NCBI RefSeq assembly: GCF_028898945.1
Contig: NZ_CP118607.1
Coordinates: 3,210,001 to 3,274,000 of the forward strand
Source: Pseudomonas sp. PSKL.D1
Lineage (GTDB): Bacteria > Pseudomonadota > Gammaproteobacteria > Pseudomonadales > Pseudomonadaceae
Length of the DNA: 64,000 bases
Direction: 5' to 3'
Shown piece after piece: positions 1 through 9,436 of the stretch. The first letter of the stretch is position 1, and each line of letters begins with the position of its first letter. The position numbers and the translations under genes were made by a program. The notes beneath the pieces were generated by a model that was given only the letters and a program-made list of their open reading frames with translations, was not told the origin of the DNA and ran no database searches.

Positions 1-171
1 CTCTACAGCGTTGGCCGTTGAGCTCAGCACTGGCGCAATCGCAACGGCGGGCAGAGAAGGCCCTGCCGCCTTTTCCACCCGTATTGAGAAACCGGGACCT
101 TCCACCTCTAACTCGTTCATACCGCTCTTAGCGAAATGACGGCAGAGCTCTTCAATATCCGTTAGATTCAT
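1..171 (-). CDS. Biotin carboxyl carrier protein, N-terminal part (cut by left edge)
   Basis: Only the first 57 codons are inside the window. The start at 171 overlaps the stop of the upstream pxpC gene as ATGA, and a GGGAGGTGAT ribosome site lies 7-15 bases before it; an earlier ATG at 177 is too close to that site. The protein begins MNLTDIEELC and continues with a GMNELEVEGPGFSIRVEK stretch. This matches the N-terminal helix plus ELE..E..I.V pattern of AccB-type carriers, followed by an Ala/Pro-rich linker. The biotinylated Lys would lie beyond the left edge and cannot be seen. It is the second carrier gene in the cluster, since a complete accB lies at 6283-6747. By position it probably serves PxpB/PxpC-type subunits; that is inference. 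Confidence 0.75.
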   Translation of the reverse strand, partial: MNLTDIEELCRHFAKSGMNELEVEGPGFSIRVEKAAGPSLPAVAIAPVLSSTANAVE

Positions 172-1112
172 CGGCATATCACCTCCCTCATACGCTTCAC
201 CGCCGTGAGATAATTTGCATCAGCGGACTCAGCAGCAGCGGCTTCCTCCACGCTACATTCGACCAGGCGGACCTGCGTGCCAGCCGCAGAATGGGCGAGC
301 AATCGCAGGTCGGATTCAATAACAGTTCCAAGGCGTGGGTACCCGCCAGAGGTTTGAGCATCCGCGAGCATCACAATAGGCTGCCCGTTCGGAGGTAGCT
401 GCATTAAGCCAGGCAAGAATGCGTACGACAGCAGTTCTACGTTCTTACCAAGGTCCAACACGGGACCAACAAGCCCGTAACCGATTCGATTGCTCTGTCG
501 AGACACTGTCCACTCGGTACTCCAAAACTCTCGACGAGCATTTGACGTCAGCTGCTCGAACTCGAAGCCAGGCATAAATCTTAAGCTCTTCAGAAGCTCT
601 CGCTCAGGTGGGCAGGCGCCGAAGCTGCTGGTTGTTGGTACACCTCTGGCTTGTCCAAAGTGAAGTACATCACCAGTCTTGAGCATTCGGCCCTCATATC
701 CTCCGAAGGCACCCTTCAGATCGGTGCTGGACGAGTGCAGGACTTGATGAACCGACACTCCTCCCTGGAGGCAAAGATATGCAATGCCGCCTGTTGGGCT
801 TCCCGACAGGCGCAACACTTGGCCCTTGCGGGCCTGGGTGCACCACCAAGGCGGCAACACTAAGCCGTCCAAGGAAGCCTTTGCTGCTGCGCCGGTTACG
901 GAAAATCTGCAATCGGCCCCGAACCGGATCTCGAACGGACAGATCAAAATCTCTATGGCGGGCGCGCTTTGATCGTTGCCCAACAGAACGTTACCTACCG
1001 ACAAAGCCAGCTGATCCAATGCGCCAGCCGTCCCTACACCTATACGCCGATATCCTGAGCGCCCGTTATCCTGGACAGTGGTGCCCGGCATGCATTTCAC
1101 AACTTCGATCAT
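168..1112 (-). CDS. pxpC: 5-oxoprolinase subunit C / biotin-dependent carboxyltransferase family (KipA-type)
   Basis: This 314-residue protein has the KipA/AHS2 fold signature from its first residues (TVQDNGRSGYRRIGVGTAGALDQ). It also has the SNRIGYGLVGPVLDL and QLPPNGQPIVMLADAQTSGGYPR-type segments typical of PxpC, KipA and the carboxyltransferase domain of urea carboxylase. In known PxpABC the complex opens 5-oxoproline to glutamate using ATP. In urea carboxylase the homologous domain transfers CO2 from biotin. It overlaps pxpB by 4 bases upstream and the carrier gene by 4 bases downstream, so the three are translationally coupled. A biotin carrier and carboxylase in the same cluster make a biotin-dependent version plausible. 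No pxpA is seen; it may lie past the left edge. Confidence 0.85.
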   Translation of the reverse strand: MIEVVKCMPGTTVQDNGRSGYRRIGVGTAGALDQLALSVGNVLLGNDQSAPAIEILICPFEIRFGADCRFSVTGAAAKASLDGLVLPPWWCTQARKGQVLRLSGSPTGGIAYLCLQGGVSVHQVLHSSSTDLKGAFGGYEGRMLKTGDVLHFGQARGVPTTSSFGACPPERELLKSLRFMPGFEFEQLTSNARREFWSTEWTVSRQSNRIGYGLVGPVLDLGKNVELLSYAFLPGLMQLPPNGQPIVMLADAQTSGGYPRLGTVIESDLRLLAHSAAGTQVRLVECSVEEAAAAESADANYLTAVKRMREVICR

Positions 1113-1768
1113 GCTGACACCTCCAAAATTTCAAACTGGACCCTATCACCGGGCGCGAGCAGAGCTGGCGGATCCAAACGATGATCAAAAAAGACTTGTT
1201 CGGTGGACCCGATCAAGTTCCAACCACTGGGCATGGTTGCAGCTATAACACCGGTTTGACTCCCACCAATAGCGACACTTCCAGCCTCGACTCGTTGGCG
1301 GGGAGCGCTACGCCGTGGAGCATGAAGCGCTGATTCCAGCCCTCCCAAGTAAGCAAAGCCTGGGTGGGCGCCCAAACAAAACACCGTGTACTGGGAACGC
1401 GCGTGGCGCTCAACGAATTGGTTGATAGACAACCCGGCGTGGCGGGCAAGTTCACTCAGATCTGCACCGCGGTCTCCCCCATAATGAACACCGATCTTGA
1501 TGCACCGACTCTCGCGTTGCTGGTTTTGATCGCTCGCCAAGTGCCATAGCTCAGGCAGCCGAGGGAAAGCATTTTCGCGAGCCTGTAGCGAATCGAAGAT
1601 GAGTAAAAGGTTATTCATTCCCGGCACGCTTTCAGTGAGGCCGGCCAATTCCTGGCTGAGGAGATCTAGGCCCCAGCAGATCTGCTGCACCTCCACAGAA
1701 GCCTGTGCCTGCTGACACTCAATAAGGACGGCACGGGTACCCATTCGGTGAAACTGCAGATTTTTCAT
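1109..1768 (-). CDS. pxpB: 5-oxoprolinase subunit B / KipI-type AHS1 domain protein
   Basis: This 219-residue protein carries the AHS1/KipI landmarks: VHYGGDRGADL at about residues 94-104 and CLGAHPGFAYLGGL at about 131-144. These are the conserved VxYGG.GPDL and GF.PGF.YL blocks of PxpB, KipI and the matching domain of urea carboxylase. Its start follows a GGGAAAATGCT spacer region and is the only good ATG. Its stop overlaps the start of pxpC, so the two subunits are made together, as is usual for the heterodimer. A 113-base gap separates it from the upstream porin gene, so it may be read from the same transcript. Whether the pair acts on 5-oxoproline or on another cyclic amide or urea-like substrate cannot be told from sequence. 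Confidence 0.85.
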   Translation of the reverse strand: MKNLQFHRMGTRAVLIECQQAQASVEVQQICWGLDLLSQELAGLTESVPGMNNLLLIFDSLQARENAFPRLPELWHLASDQNQQRESRCIKIGVHYGGDRGADLSELARHAGLSINQFVERHARSQYTVFCLGAHPGFAYLGGLESALHAPRRSAPRQRVEAGSVAIGGSQTGVIAATMPSGWNLIGSTEQVFFDHRLDPPALLAPGDRVQFEILEVSA

Positions 1769-1881
1769 AGCATTTTCCCATCAGCTCGCATCAAGCATCA
1801 GCTTAATCGAGGCGTTTCACTCGCATCCGCCCCGTTAAGCTCAACTCATTTAGACCGTTGCCTCAATCGAAATTTCGGAGA

Positions 1882-3126
1882 TCAACGCAACGGTATGGTG
1901 TATTGAACGATTAACCGGTTCTCATCCAAATCGTTTCCAAACGAAGACCGCACAGTCGCATTTCGCCAGCGAAGCGATAGATTTTTGAGCGGACCGCTTT
2001 GGAACGCGTATGTGATGTCTGTATCACGCTCCCACTCCTTACCGGTTGCCCCGCTCGAAAGAGCGACGTCATCACCCGTGACATATCGCGTCATGAACAC
2101 GAGTCCAGGTACTCCATAGGCTGCCAGGTTGAGGTCATACCGGGCCTGCCAGGAGCGCTCATTCACATTTGCAAAATCGTTGATTTGTATGAAGTTAATC
2201 AAATAGGGATCAGAATTGGCTACGTAAGGATATGGATCGTCCCCCCGCATTTTTTGGTAACCCACTCCAAAGGAGTGCGCTGATTTTCGCAGCGTGACCA
2301 TGGCGCCAAAAGCTTTGTTATCAATGGCCCGAAAACTGCCATCCTCACTGCTCTTGGCGAAGCGTGCCTCGGTCTTGATGGAGGTGTCTTCGGAAAGATT
2401 GAAGGTGTAGCCGGCATTGGCTACGTACTGTTGGTAAACCTCATCCAGCTTGCCATAATGCAGGCCAATGGTAGATTGGGAACTGGGCGCATAATCGCCC
2501 CCGTAGAAGGCGTAATAGTCACCTTCTCCACCAATGCGGTTGCCAACCATCTTTGCCCAATGACCTGATTGCGCCGGCAGTGCGTCGGTGATTTTGGCCG
2601 CCTGCACAGTCAATCCATCAATTTCACTGGATTCGATCATAGCGCCCCGGAACATCTGGGGAAGCAAGCGTCCATCTGGAGAAAGCAACATCTGGTTTCG
2701 GAATATGAGTGTTCCGACCTTCGCCGTTGTCTTTGATAGCTTTGCTTTTCCAGTAATGCCTAATTTTGAGTATTCGTCCTGAGAATCGCCATCAGACCCT
2801 GTGGGAAACAATGCAGTTCCGGCACGATCATGGCTGGAGTCAAGCTTGAATCCGACCATGCCAATGGCATCCACACCTAAACCAAGCACGCCGGAAGTGT
2901 ATCCAGACTCCCCTCTGAATATGAATCCTTGTCCCCATTCTGCAGCTTTGCTTTGACCACTAGCAGCGCTGCCTCCCGGTTGACGAAAGTCTCGGTTAAA
3001 ATACAGATTACGAAGTTCTAAAGTGGCTTTACTGTCTTCGAAAAACTCCGCGCTAGCATTCGATGGCAACAAGCAAGCGCTGGTTAGCAATGCCAAAGGC
3101 ATCGCCTGGATAGTCAAAAGGCGCAT
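1882..3126 (-). CDS. OprD-family outer-membrane porin
   Basis: This 414-residue protein starts with a signal peptide that ends at NASA/EFF. A typical OprD start of the mature protein follows (FFEDSKATLELRNLYFNRDFR), with alternating aromatic beta-strand segments and a C-terminal strand ending in YTIPLR. OprD porins take up small carboxylates, amino acids and peptides across the outer membrane. The start at 3126 is chosen because GAGGT lies about 9 bases upstream; the ATG at 3135 is too near that site. The gene sits between an MFS carrier gene and pxpBC on the same strand, so outer-membrane uptake, inner-membrane uptake and catabolism of one substrate is the natural reading. Confidence 0.88.
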   Translation of the reverse strand: MRLLTIQAMPLALLTSACLLPSNASAEFFEDSKATLELRNLYFNRDFRQPGGSAASGQSKAAEWGQGFIFRGESGYTSGVLGLGVDAIGMVGFKLDSSHDRAGTALFPTGSDGDSQDEYSKLGITGKAKLSKTTAKVGTLIFRNQMLLSPDGRLLPQMFRGAMIESSEIDGLTVQAAKITDALPAQSGHWAKMVGNRIGGEGDYYAFYGGDYAPSSQSTIGLHYGKLDEVYQQYVANAGYTFNLSEDTSIKTEARFAKSSEDGSFRAIDNKAFGAMVTLRKSAHSFGVGYQKMRGDDPYPYVANSDPYLINFIQINDFANVNERSWQARYDLNLAAYGVPGLVFMTRYVTGDDVALSSGATGKEWERDTDITYAFQSGPLKNLSLRWRNATVRSSFGNDLDENRLIVQYTIPLR

Positions 3127-3231
3127 GATAACCATACCTCAGGAAAAATTATTATTAGGCAGGTACGCAGAATAATTGGACGAAAGCTTCTAGCTTAGAG
3201 TCGATAGCTCTCGTCCGACTGACTGGATAAA

Positions 3232-4599
3232 TTAGTTATTTATACTTTCCAGCGATTGCTTACGGGTTTCTTGACCCAAGCAGATAATAATCACAGCAAA
3301 CACGAGCAAGACGCAGCCGACAATACCAATCACAAGCTTGATACCGCCGCTCGCGAAGATTGCTGGAATTGCAAAGGGAATGGTCGTCGCAACCAGTCGG
3401 GCGATTGCGCTACAGGTACCTGTTCCACGCATACGCAACCGGGTCGGGAATAGCTCAGACATGTAAATTGCCTGCCCGACAACTACGAGTGTGTAAATGG
3501 AGGTAATCAGCAGGAACCCTGCGGCGATCAAGGCTGTTTCATCTGTCAGAGAGACGTAAACCCCGGCAATCACTGCAGCACAGAATGCAGCTGCCACAAG
3601 CATTGGCTTACGACCCACTTTATCCACCAGTAGCAGTGCGATTAATCCTCCAACCGGCCCGCCAAAGCTCATGATCGTGTTCCACTGGAGGGATTTAACG
3701 ATCCCCAAGCCCTGCTGTACAAAAAATGATGGAAGCCAGCTGACCAACCCATAGAGGCAAATCTGGATTGTGACCATGATCGCGATACCTACGATCATTT
3801 TGGCGCGATGGGGCTTCTTGAACAGATCGCCGATGGTGGCCTGAATAGGTTCTTTACCTACCGCACTCTGAACCTTTGTATCAGGCGGAGTCGTGATGTT
3901 CATGGACCTTTCAACCGATGCAACGATGGCGTCAGCTTCCTCAAATCGGCCTTTCGATGCCAACCAGCGCGGAGATTCCGGCATCGATTTACGCATTGCC
4001 CAGATCAGTACCGCCGCGATGCCGGCGATGGCGAACATCCAACGCCAGCCCAGGTTCGGAATTACCCACAAAGCACAGACACCTGCGACAAAGAGAGCGG
4101 ACTGAGCGATAAATGACAGCAAAGCAACCAGGCGTCCGCGCTTGTTCGGCGGCACGAACTCACTAAGTGTTGCAAAACCAAGTACCAACTCGCCACCTAG
4201 GCCGATACCCATGATGAAGCGCAACCCAATCAAAACATACATGTTAGGTGCGAATGCTGCCGCGATAGAAGCCAGCCCAAATATAGCCAAATTTATTTGA
4301 TAGCAATATCTTCGACCAATCCGATCACCCAAGACGCCAGAGGCCCAAGCTCCAATAATGAAGCCCATGAAGGTTGCGGAGATAAACCACGCATTGAGCT
4401 GAGAAGTGCTCCACTGTTCTGCCAACAGCGCACCAAGCACGCTGCCCGCCAAGGCCAGTTCGAAGGAGTCAAGGAAGAGGCCGGCTCCGATCATGAATAT
4501 CAGACGGTAGTGAAAACGACCCACAGGAAGTCGGTCTAAGCGATTAGCTATGCTTAGTTCCGAGTGACGATCGTTAATTGTCAGCTCTGAGTGTGTCAT
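3232..4599 (-). CDS. MFS transporter, metabolite:H+ symporter type
   Basis: This 455-residue protein has about twelve hydrophobic segments. It has the MFS motif GDRIGRR after TM2-TM3 and PESPRWL at the central loop, a sugar-porter/aromatic-acid-type signature also found in NiaP-like carriers. The N-terminal hydrophilic leader of about 30 residues is usual in this group. It likely imports an organic acid or small amide. Its start lies about 200 bases downstream of the first copy of the TTTTTAGCGATATT promoter motif. It begins a probable transcript continuing into the porin, pxpB, pxpC and the second carrier gene. Confidence 0.85.
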   Translation of the reverse strand: MTHSELTINDRHSELSIANRLDRLPVGRFHYRLIFMIGAGLFLDSFELALAGSVLGALLAEQWSTSQLNAWFISATFMGFIIGAWASGVLGDRIGRRYCYQINLAIFGLASIAAAFAPNMYVLIGLRFIMGIGLGGELVLGFATLSEFVPPNKRGRLVALLSFIAQSALFVAGVCALWVIPNLGWRWMFAIAGIAAVLIWAMRKSMPESPRWLASKGRFEEADAIVASVERSMNITTPPDTKVQSAVGKEPIQATIGDLFKKPHRAKMIVGIAIMVTIQICLYGLVSWLPSFFVQQGLGIVKSLQWNTIMSFGGPVGGLIALLLVDKVGRKPMLVAAAFCAAVIAGVYVSLTDETALIAAGFLLITSIYTLVVVGQAIYMSELFPTRLRMRGTGTCSAIARLVATTIPFAIPAIFASGGIKLVIGIVGCVLLVFAVIIICLGQETRKQSLESINN

Positions 4600-4802
4600 G
4601 CTCTTTCTCTATATTGTTGTTTAAAAGAGCTCTACTAAAAGCTCCGTTTTCGGCAGAGAGTTCACAAGATTGGTCCCATTTGCACGACACAGCCGCTGAC
4701 CATAAAATATTATAGCCAGGTATAATCAGCATTTGGGGGCGGTAGCTCGGCGCTCCAGCTTTTTGCTCTTGTAGCACCGAGTTTACCGCTGGAGAAAAAG
4801 CA

Positions 4803-4840
4803 TTTTTAGCGATATTTATTTATTTCATCGCATCTCTTTT
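4803..4840 (-). promoter_or_regulatory. Shared two-box promoter motif, copy 1 (putative LysR operator)
   Basis: TTTTTAGCGATATT at 4803-4816 is followed 14 bases later by CATCTCTTTT at 4831-4840 (read on the plus strand). The same two boxes with the same spacing occur at 6855-6892 and 11375-11412. AGCGAT in the first box and ATCTCT in the second form an imperfect inverted repeat. The site is upstream of the MFS gene. The best candidate binder is the LysR protein encoded at 6936-7847; that link is inference. Confidence 0.7.
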
Positions 4841-4882
4841 CGTCATCTATCGAGGTGTATTTTTCCGCTTTTTGACCGGTGA

Positions 4883-4910
4883 GCGCCCACTCCTATCAGG
4901 GGGAGGGCGC
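4883..4910 (-). terminator. Stem-loop downstream of biotin carboxylase gene
   Basis: GCGCCC at 4883-4888 pairs with GGGCGC at 4905-4910, and inner bases extend the stem imperfectly. It lies just after the accC stop on the minus strand. There is no clear T-run, so it may be a weak terminator or an RNA-stabilising hairpin. Confidence 0.3.
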
Positions 4911-4919
4911 CTGACTCTC

Positions 4920-6266
4920 TTAGGCTTTCTCGGAAAGCTTATGCTCTAGGTAGTGTATGTTCACACCTCCCTTCGCAAAGCCTTCATCCCGTGTGAGCTG
5001 ACGGTGCAGTGGGAGGTTTGTCTTAATTCCATCGATCACGATCTCGTCCAGAGCATTTCGCATACGTGCCATCGCCTCCTCACGTGTACTGCCGTGGGTA
5101 ATCAGTTTGCCGATCAACGAATCGTAATTCGGCGGCACCGTATAGCCGCTGAACAGATGGGAGTCCACCCGCACACCGTTTCCACCCGGGGCATGGAAGA
5201 AACTCACCGTTCCTGGGCATGGCATAAAAGTCTCAGGATCTTCGGCATTGATCCGGCACTCCACGGAATGCCCTCGGATGACGACCTGGTCTTGGCGGAT
5301 CGAGAGGGGATTGCCGTCAGCAATGCTCAGCATCTCTTTCATGATGTCGACGCCCGTCACCATCTCGGTCACAGGATGCTCAACCTGAATACGCGTGTTC
5401 ATTTCGATGAAGTAAAAACGTCCGTTCTCATATAAGAACTCGAAGGTTCCTGCCCCTCGATAACCGATATCGATGCAAGCTTGGACGCACCGAGCGAGCA
5501 CGTCGGCCCGTGCTGCTTCGTCAATATGTGGCGCCGGCGCCTCCTCCAGGACTTTTTGATGTCGCCGTTGAAGCGAACAATCACGGTCCCCTAAGTGAAT
5601 GGCGTTACCTTGGCCATCGGACAAAACCTGCACTTCAACATGGCGCGGATTGGTCAGGAATTTTTCGAGATAGACCTCTGGATTGCCGAAGGCTGCAGCC
5701 GCCTCAGTACGAGTAAGCTTTGCGGCTTTGATGAGCTCAGCCTCCTCATAAACAACGCGCATGCCTCGACCGCCGCCGCCTCCGGCGGCTTTAATAATGA
5801 CGGGGTAGCCTACATCACGAGCGATGGCTAACGCTGTCTCTTCTTCCTCAGGCAATGCACCGGCTGAGCCTGGCACTGTAGGCACTCCGGTTGCTTCCAT
5901 GGCCTGCTTGGCTGACACCTTGTCGCCCATCAAACGAATAGTGCTGGCCGTTGGGCCGATGAAGATAAAACCAGCGTTTTCAGCCTGCTCAGCGAAATCG
6001 GCGTTCTCTGCAAGGAAACCATAGCCGGGGTGGATGGCAGTGGCGCCGGTAAGCTCAGCCGCACTGAGGAGCAGAGGTATGCTCAGGTAGGATTTGTTAG
6101 CTGGAGCCGGCCCGATACATATCGCTTCATCGGCCAGCGATATGTGCGCAAGGTCTTTATCTGCCAACGAATACGCCGCAACAGTTCTGATGCCCAACTC
6201 TTTACAAGCCCTCAAGATACGGAGGGCAATTTCGCCACGATTGGCGATCAGTACTTTATCAAGCAT
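4920..6266 (-). CDS. accC: Biotin carboxylase (AccC-type)
   Basis: This 448-residue protein has the full biotin carboxylase layout: N-terminal [20 protein letters not shown]-grasp with glycine-rich loop [11 protein letters not shown], and the catalytic [14 protein letters not shown] block. It carboxylates the biotin of a carrier protein using ATP and bicarbonate. The start at 6266 matches the family start; an upstream in-frame extension overlapping accB is not expected to be translated. The gene lies 16 bases after accB. It is unlikely to be the housekeeping acetyl-CoA carboxylase subunit, because it sits with transport and pxp genes and in lower-GC DNA. It may supply carboxybiotin to a split urea-carboxylase-like enzyme built from PxpB/PxpC homologs. 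Confidence 0.9.
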   Translation of the reverse strand: MLDKVLIANRGEIALRILRACKELGIRTVAAYSLADKDLAHISLADEAICIGPAPANKSYLSIPLLLSAAELTGATAIHPGYGFLAENADFAEQAENAGFIFIGPTASTIRLMGDKVSAKQAMEATGVPTVPGSAGALPEEEETALAIARDVGYPVIIKAAGGGGGRGMRVVYEEAELIKAAKLTRTEAAAAFGNPEVYLEKFLTNPRHVEVQVLSDGQGNAIHLGDRDCSLQRRHQKVLEEAPAPHIDEAARADVLARCVQACIDIGYRGAGTFEFLYENGRFYFIEMNTRIQVEHPVTEMVTGVDIMKEMLSIADGNPLSIRQDQVVIRGHSVECRINAEDPETFMPCPGTVSFFHAPGGNGVRVDSHLFSGYTVPPNYDSLIGKLITHGSTREEAMARMRNALDEIVIDGIKTNLPLHRQLTRDEGFAKGGVNIHYLEHKLSEKA

Positions 6267-6282
6267 AGGGAGTAATCCTGCC

Positions 6283-6747
6283 TCAGACGAAGGTAAACAA
6301 CGGTTGGCCGTGTTCGACTGGATCTCCGTCCGCGACCAGGATCGACGCGATGACACCCGAAGCATCGGCTTCGATGTGATTCATCATTTTCATCGCCTCT
6401 ACGATGCACAGAACATCGCCTTTATTGACGCTCTGCCCAACCTCCACAAATGCAGGACTAGTAGGAGAAGCGGAACGATAAAAGGTGCCCACCATCGGAG
6501 AGCGATGCGCATTGGTTTCTTCTGTTTGATTCTGTGGGGACGGCCTTGCCTTGGCCGGTAATACGGGCACTGCAGCCGTTGCCTGAGTGGAGGTTGCTTG
6601 AGAGGTGGCTCCCATGGCTGGGGTGGTGACTAGATGGCGATGCCGGCGGATCCTTACGGACTCCTCACCCTCTGAGATCTCCAATTCATCAATGCCAGAT
6701 TGTTCCAGCAGATCGATCAGACTTTTGACTTTACGTATGTCCAACAC
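6283..6747 (-). CDS. accB: Biotin carboxyl carrier protein (AccB-type)
   Basis: This is a 154-residue carrier, close to the usual length of about 156. The best start is GTG at 6747, with AAAGGAG 5-6 bases upstream, giving a protein that begins (V)[17 protein letters not shown] as in other AccB proteins. A 29-codon upstream extension is possible but is not family-like. After an Ala/Thr/Pro linker, the biotinyl domain holds the [13 protein letters not shown] motif near residue 120 with the biotin-accepting Lys. It is transcribed with accC. A second copy of the shared promoter motif lies about 110 bases upstream of its start. Confidence 0.88.
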   Translation of the reverse strand: MLDIRKVKSLIDLLEQSGIDELEISEGEESVRIRRHRHLVTTPAMGATSQATSTQATAAVPVLPAKARPSPQNQTEETNAHRSPMVGTFYRSASPTSPAFVEVGQSVNKGDVLCIVEAMKMMNHIEADASGVIASILVADGDPVEHGQPLFTFV

Positions 6748-6854
6748 CAGGGCTCCTTTGAAAGTGATTGCTGGTGGACGTGACCGGGCCCGAGGACTAG
6801 GGCTACTTTGTTGGCTTACGTCCCGGCGAATCATTCTAGGGAGACAGGATCAGA

Positions 6855-6892
6855 TTTTTAGCGATATTTTTAGGTCTTGTGCCATCGCTTTT
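6855..6892 (-). promoter_or_regulatory. Shared two-box promoter motif, copy 2 (putative LysR operator)
   Basis: TTTTTAGCGATATT at 6855-6868 is followed 14 bases later by CATCGCTTTT at 6883-6892. In this copy AGCGAT and ATCGCT are an exact inverted repeat. It lies between the LysR gene stop and the accB start, and points the same way as the other two copies relative to the genes it precedes. Confidence 0.72.
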
Positions 6893-6935
6893 ATTCAGCA
6901 ATCCGCGATGTGAAATGAAAACACTTGGCGCCCCA

Positions 6936-7847
6936 TCAGCTGGCTCGTCCCTGCAAAAGCATCCGGCTGAAGTCGCAACATGCGGCTGCCAATTTCGATA
7001 TCTCCAAAGTCAGCCCCAGTACGCGATCCGCCCGGTGTAAGGCTGCGTAACGCACGTGAGGCAATCCCGGCTTCGTCTCCACCACGCGGAGCAAGCCCTG
7101 ATCCAGCAACGGCGTCATACAATCTTTAGGCAAATAGCTAACGCCCAGGCCCGACAACGTGAACCCAAGCTGCGCCACCAGCGAGTTACTGATCAGCGTG
7201 CGGGTGATAGTGAGGTTGTGCTGAGCAAACCACCGTTCATAGATGAGGCCGGTACCAGAACTGCCACCTTGCGTCAGCACGGTAAAGTTCGAGATGCTCG
7301 ATAAGCTGATTGGGCTCGTGTCCCGGTGTAAATGTGGTGCGCACATCCACGCATTTTCTACAGTTTTGAGCGGAGTGCAGACATAGCGCGCATCGTCGAA
7401 GACATCAGGAACAATGATCAAATCCAGCTGGTCAGCTTCCAGCTTCCGGAACAGCTCGGTGCTCAGTTCGACCGAGGGTTCGAGTACCAACCGCGGATAA
7501 GCTTCGCGGATGCTCTCAGCTAGCGCAGGTAGCCAGGTCAACGCAGTCAACTCAGTAACCCCTAAACGAAAGCGGCGCACAAGGACGTGCTGGGAGCTGA
7601 TGCGTTCAAGCAGATATTCCCGCTGCCGCAGGAGGTCCGTGGCGTACTCCAGCAATTCGGTACCTTTTTCGGTCAGCCGGGCGGTGCGCTTGGTGCGGTC
7701 AAAAATCTGAATATCAAACGCCTCCTCCAACTCATGGATACGTTTCGATATCGCGGACTGTGACATGTTGAGCTTCACTGAGGCGGCTTCAAAGCCCCCC
7801 AGCTCTACAATCCAGTACACCGCCTCAAGTTGCTTGAAAGTAATCAT
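6936..7847 (-). CDS. LysR-family transcriptional regulator of the pxp/acc cluster
   Basis: This 303-residue protein has an N-terminal winged helix-turn-helix (LNMSQSAISKRIHELEEAF at about residues 26-44) followed by a LysR substrate-binding domain. It is encoded on the same strand as the catabolic genes, between the symporter gene and accBC. It is the only regulator in region 1, and the only good candidate to bind the motif repeated at three promoters there. No copy of that motif is seen directly upstream of this gene. Its effector is presumably the substrate or a catabolic intermediate. Confidence 0.88.
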   Translation of the reverse strand: MITFKQLEAVYWIVELGGFEAASVKLNMSQSAISKRIHELEEAFDIQIFDRTKRTARLTEKGTELLEYATDLLRQREYLLERISSQHVLVRRFRLGVTELTALTWLPALAESIREAYPRLVLEPSVELSTELFRKLEADQLDLIIVPDVFDDARYVCTPLKTVENAWMCAPHLHRDTSPISLSSISNFTVLTQGGSSGTGLIYERWFAQHNLTITRTLISNSLVAQLGFTLSGLGVSYLPKDCMTPLLDQGLLRVVETKPGLPHVRYAALHRADRVLGLTLEISKLAAACCDFSRMLLQGRAS

Positions 7848-8072
7848 TCAAAAATTCCTTTCATGAAAAAAAGAAAAGCAATGAGATGACCGTAGCGTGG
7901 GTGACGAATGGGATCAAGCAGTATCAGGAGCTGTCGCCGAAATTGGTCATTTCAGGGCGGCTGAAGAAAAAAAGGAGTAGCTGCATCGATGCCGCTACCC
8001 CTGAAGGAAACCGCCCAGTGAATGAGCGCAAGGAGTTAGGACGCTCTTCACTGCTCGGTTTAGGGAACGCAA

Positions 8073-9347
8073 TTACCGAACCTGTGTAGCAGGCTCTGCA
8101 GAGACGTGGTTCTGCTGCTTGGACTGCTCCCAGCGTGCAATCACCAATGGAGCAAGCGCGTTGCCCAGCACATTGAGTGCCGTGGTTGGCATGTCCATAA
8201 GGCGATAGACGCCTGCGATGAAAGCAATGCCCTCAACCGGCAACCCGGCGCTGGCCAGCGTTGCGGAGAGGATCACGAACATGAACCCAGGAACGCCCGC
8301 CGCACCTTTTGACGTGAGCACCATGGTCACCACCAGCATGGCTTGATCTGCCAGGCTGAGGTCGATGCCATAAAGCTGGGCAATGAATAGGGTCCCGATG
8401 CCGAGGAACAACGACGCGCCATCAAGGTTGAACGAGTATCCAACCGGCACTACAAAGCTAACCAGATGGCGTGGTGCGCCAAACGTCTCCAGTTTTTGCA
8501 TCAGTTGGGGTAACACCGCGGCCGAACTGGCACTAGAAAACGCCAACACGAGTTCGTCCTTGATGTGCTTAATCAAGCTGAACAAGTTGACCCCTACACA
8601 GCGAGCAATGGCACCGAGCATCAGAAGTGCAAATAGGAAGATCGTGACATACGTCACCAGGATGAGCTTGGCCAGAGGGAGCAAGGAGGTGAAGCCAAAA
8701 TTGGCCACCGTTACCGCGATCATGCCGAAGACGCCAATGGGCGAGTACGCCATGATCATGCCGGTAACCTTGAACATGGTTTCTGAGACACCGCGCAGGG
8801 CAGCCACTACTGGAGCTTTGACAGCATCATCCAGCCGGGCCAGTGCCAATCCAAACATGACGGCAAAGAACAGTACTGACAGCAATTTCCCTTGGGCCAT
8901 TGCCTCAATCACGTTGTCCGGGATGATGCCAAGGATGATTGCGCCCAAGCCGTGTGACGTGCCAGCCTGAGGTGCGATGGATACTGGTGCAGCATGCATA
9001 GCAGTTAGATCAGCACCTGCACCCGGGGTGAAAAGATTCCCGGCCAACAAGCCAAACAAAATGGCAGAGGTGGTAACAGCGAAAAAATAGATGAGGGTCT
9101 TGCCCCCGATCCGGCCGAGACCGTGACCTTTGCCATGCCCGGCAATGCCGACAACCATGCAGGCGAAAACCAGAGGGATAACGATCATTTTCATCAGTTT
9201 GATGAAAATATCGCCTGCAGGCTGCAACACTGCGCTGATCAACCAAGCTTTGTGTTCAGGAAAACTATTAAGGATCGCCCCTATAGTAATGCCGGCTACG
9301 AGGCCGATCATAATTTGCCAAACAAGGGGGATGCGTGCAGCTTTCAT
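8073..9347 (-). CDS. Dicarboxylate/glutamate:cation symporter (DAACS family)
   Basis: This 424-residue membrane protein has the family's serine-rich re-entrant loop (FSSASSAAVLPQ, about residues 270-281), a VPVGYSFNLDGASLF segment, and the MDMPTTALNVLGN substrate-binding helix. These match GltP/DctA-type symporters for glutamate, aspartate or C4-dicarboxylates with H+ or Na+. Position 3 of the last motif is Met-Pro-Thr rather than the usual Arg-Thr, so substrate preference may differ. It is the last gene after the RraA-family and aminotransferase genes, 89 bases downstream of the latter, consistent with import of an anionic amino acid for that pathway. Confidence 0.88.
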   Translation of the reverse strand: MKAARIPLVWQIMIGLVAGITIGAILNSFPEHKAWLISAVLQPAGDIFIKLMKMIVIPLVFACMVVGIAGHGKGHGLGRIGGKTLIYFFAVTTSAILFGLLAGNLFTPGAGADLTAMHAAPVSIAPQAGTSHGLGAIILGIIPDNVIEAMAQGKLLSVLFFAVMFGLALARLDDAVKAPVVAALRGVSETMFKVTGMIMAYSPIGVFGMIAVTVANFGFTSLLPLAKLILVTYVTIFLFALLMLGAIARCVGVNLFSLIKHIKDELVLAFSSASSAAVLPQLMQKLETFGAPRHLVSFVVPVGYSFNLDGASLFLGIGTLFIAQLYGIDLSLADQAMLVVTMVLTSKGAAGVPGFMFVILSATLASAGLPVEGIAFIAGVYRLMDMPTTALNVLGNALAPLVIARWEQSKQQNHVSAEPATQVR

Positions 9348-9436
9348 TTGGAAGCCCTTTTGTGATTTTTTGAACTAGGCAGTTATGAAAGGTTGCCATC
9401 CATGGCTGTTCGTCAGAACAAGGTGTTGCCCATTAT

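Noticed and set aside
4574..4777. 67-codon minus-strand open frame upstream of the MFS gene
   Set aside because: It overlaps the MFS start and the leader region, lacks a ribosome site and matches nothing known.
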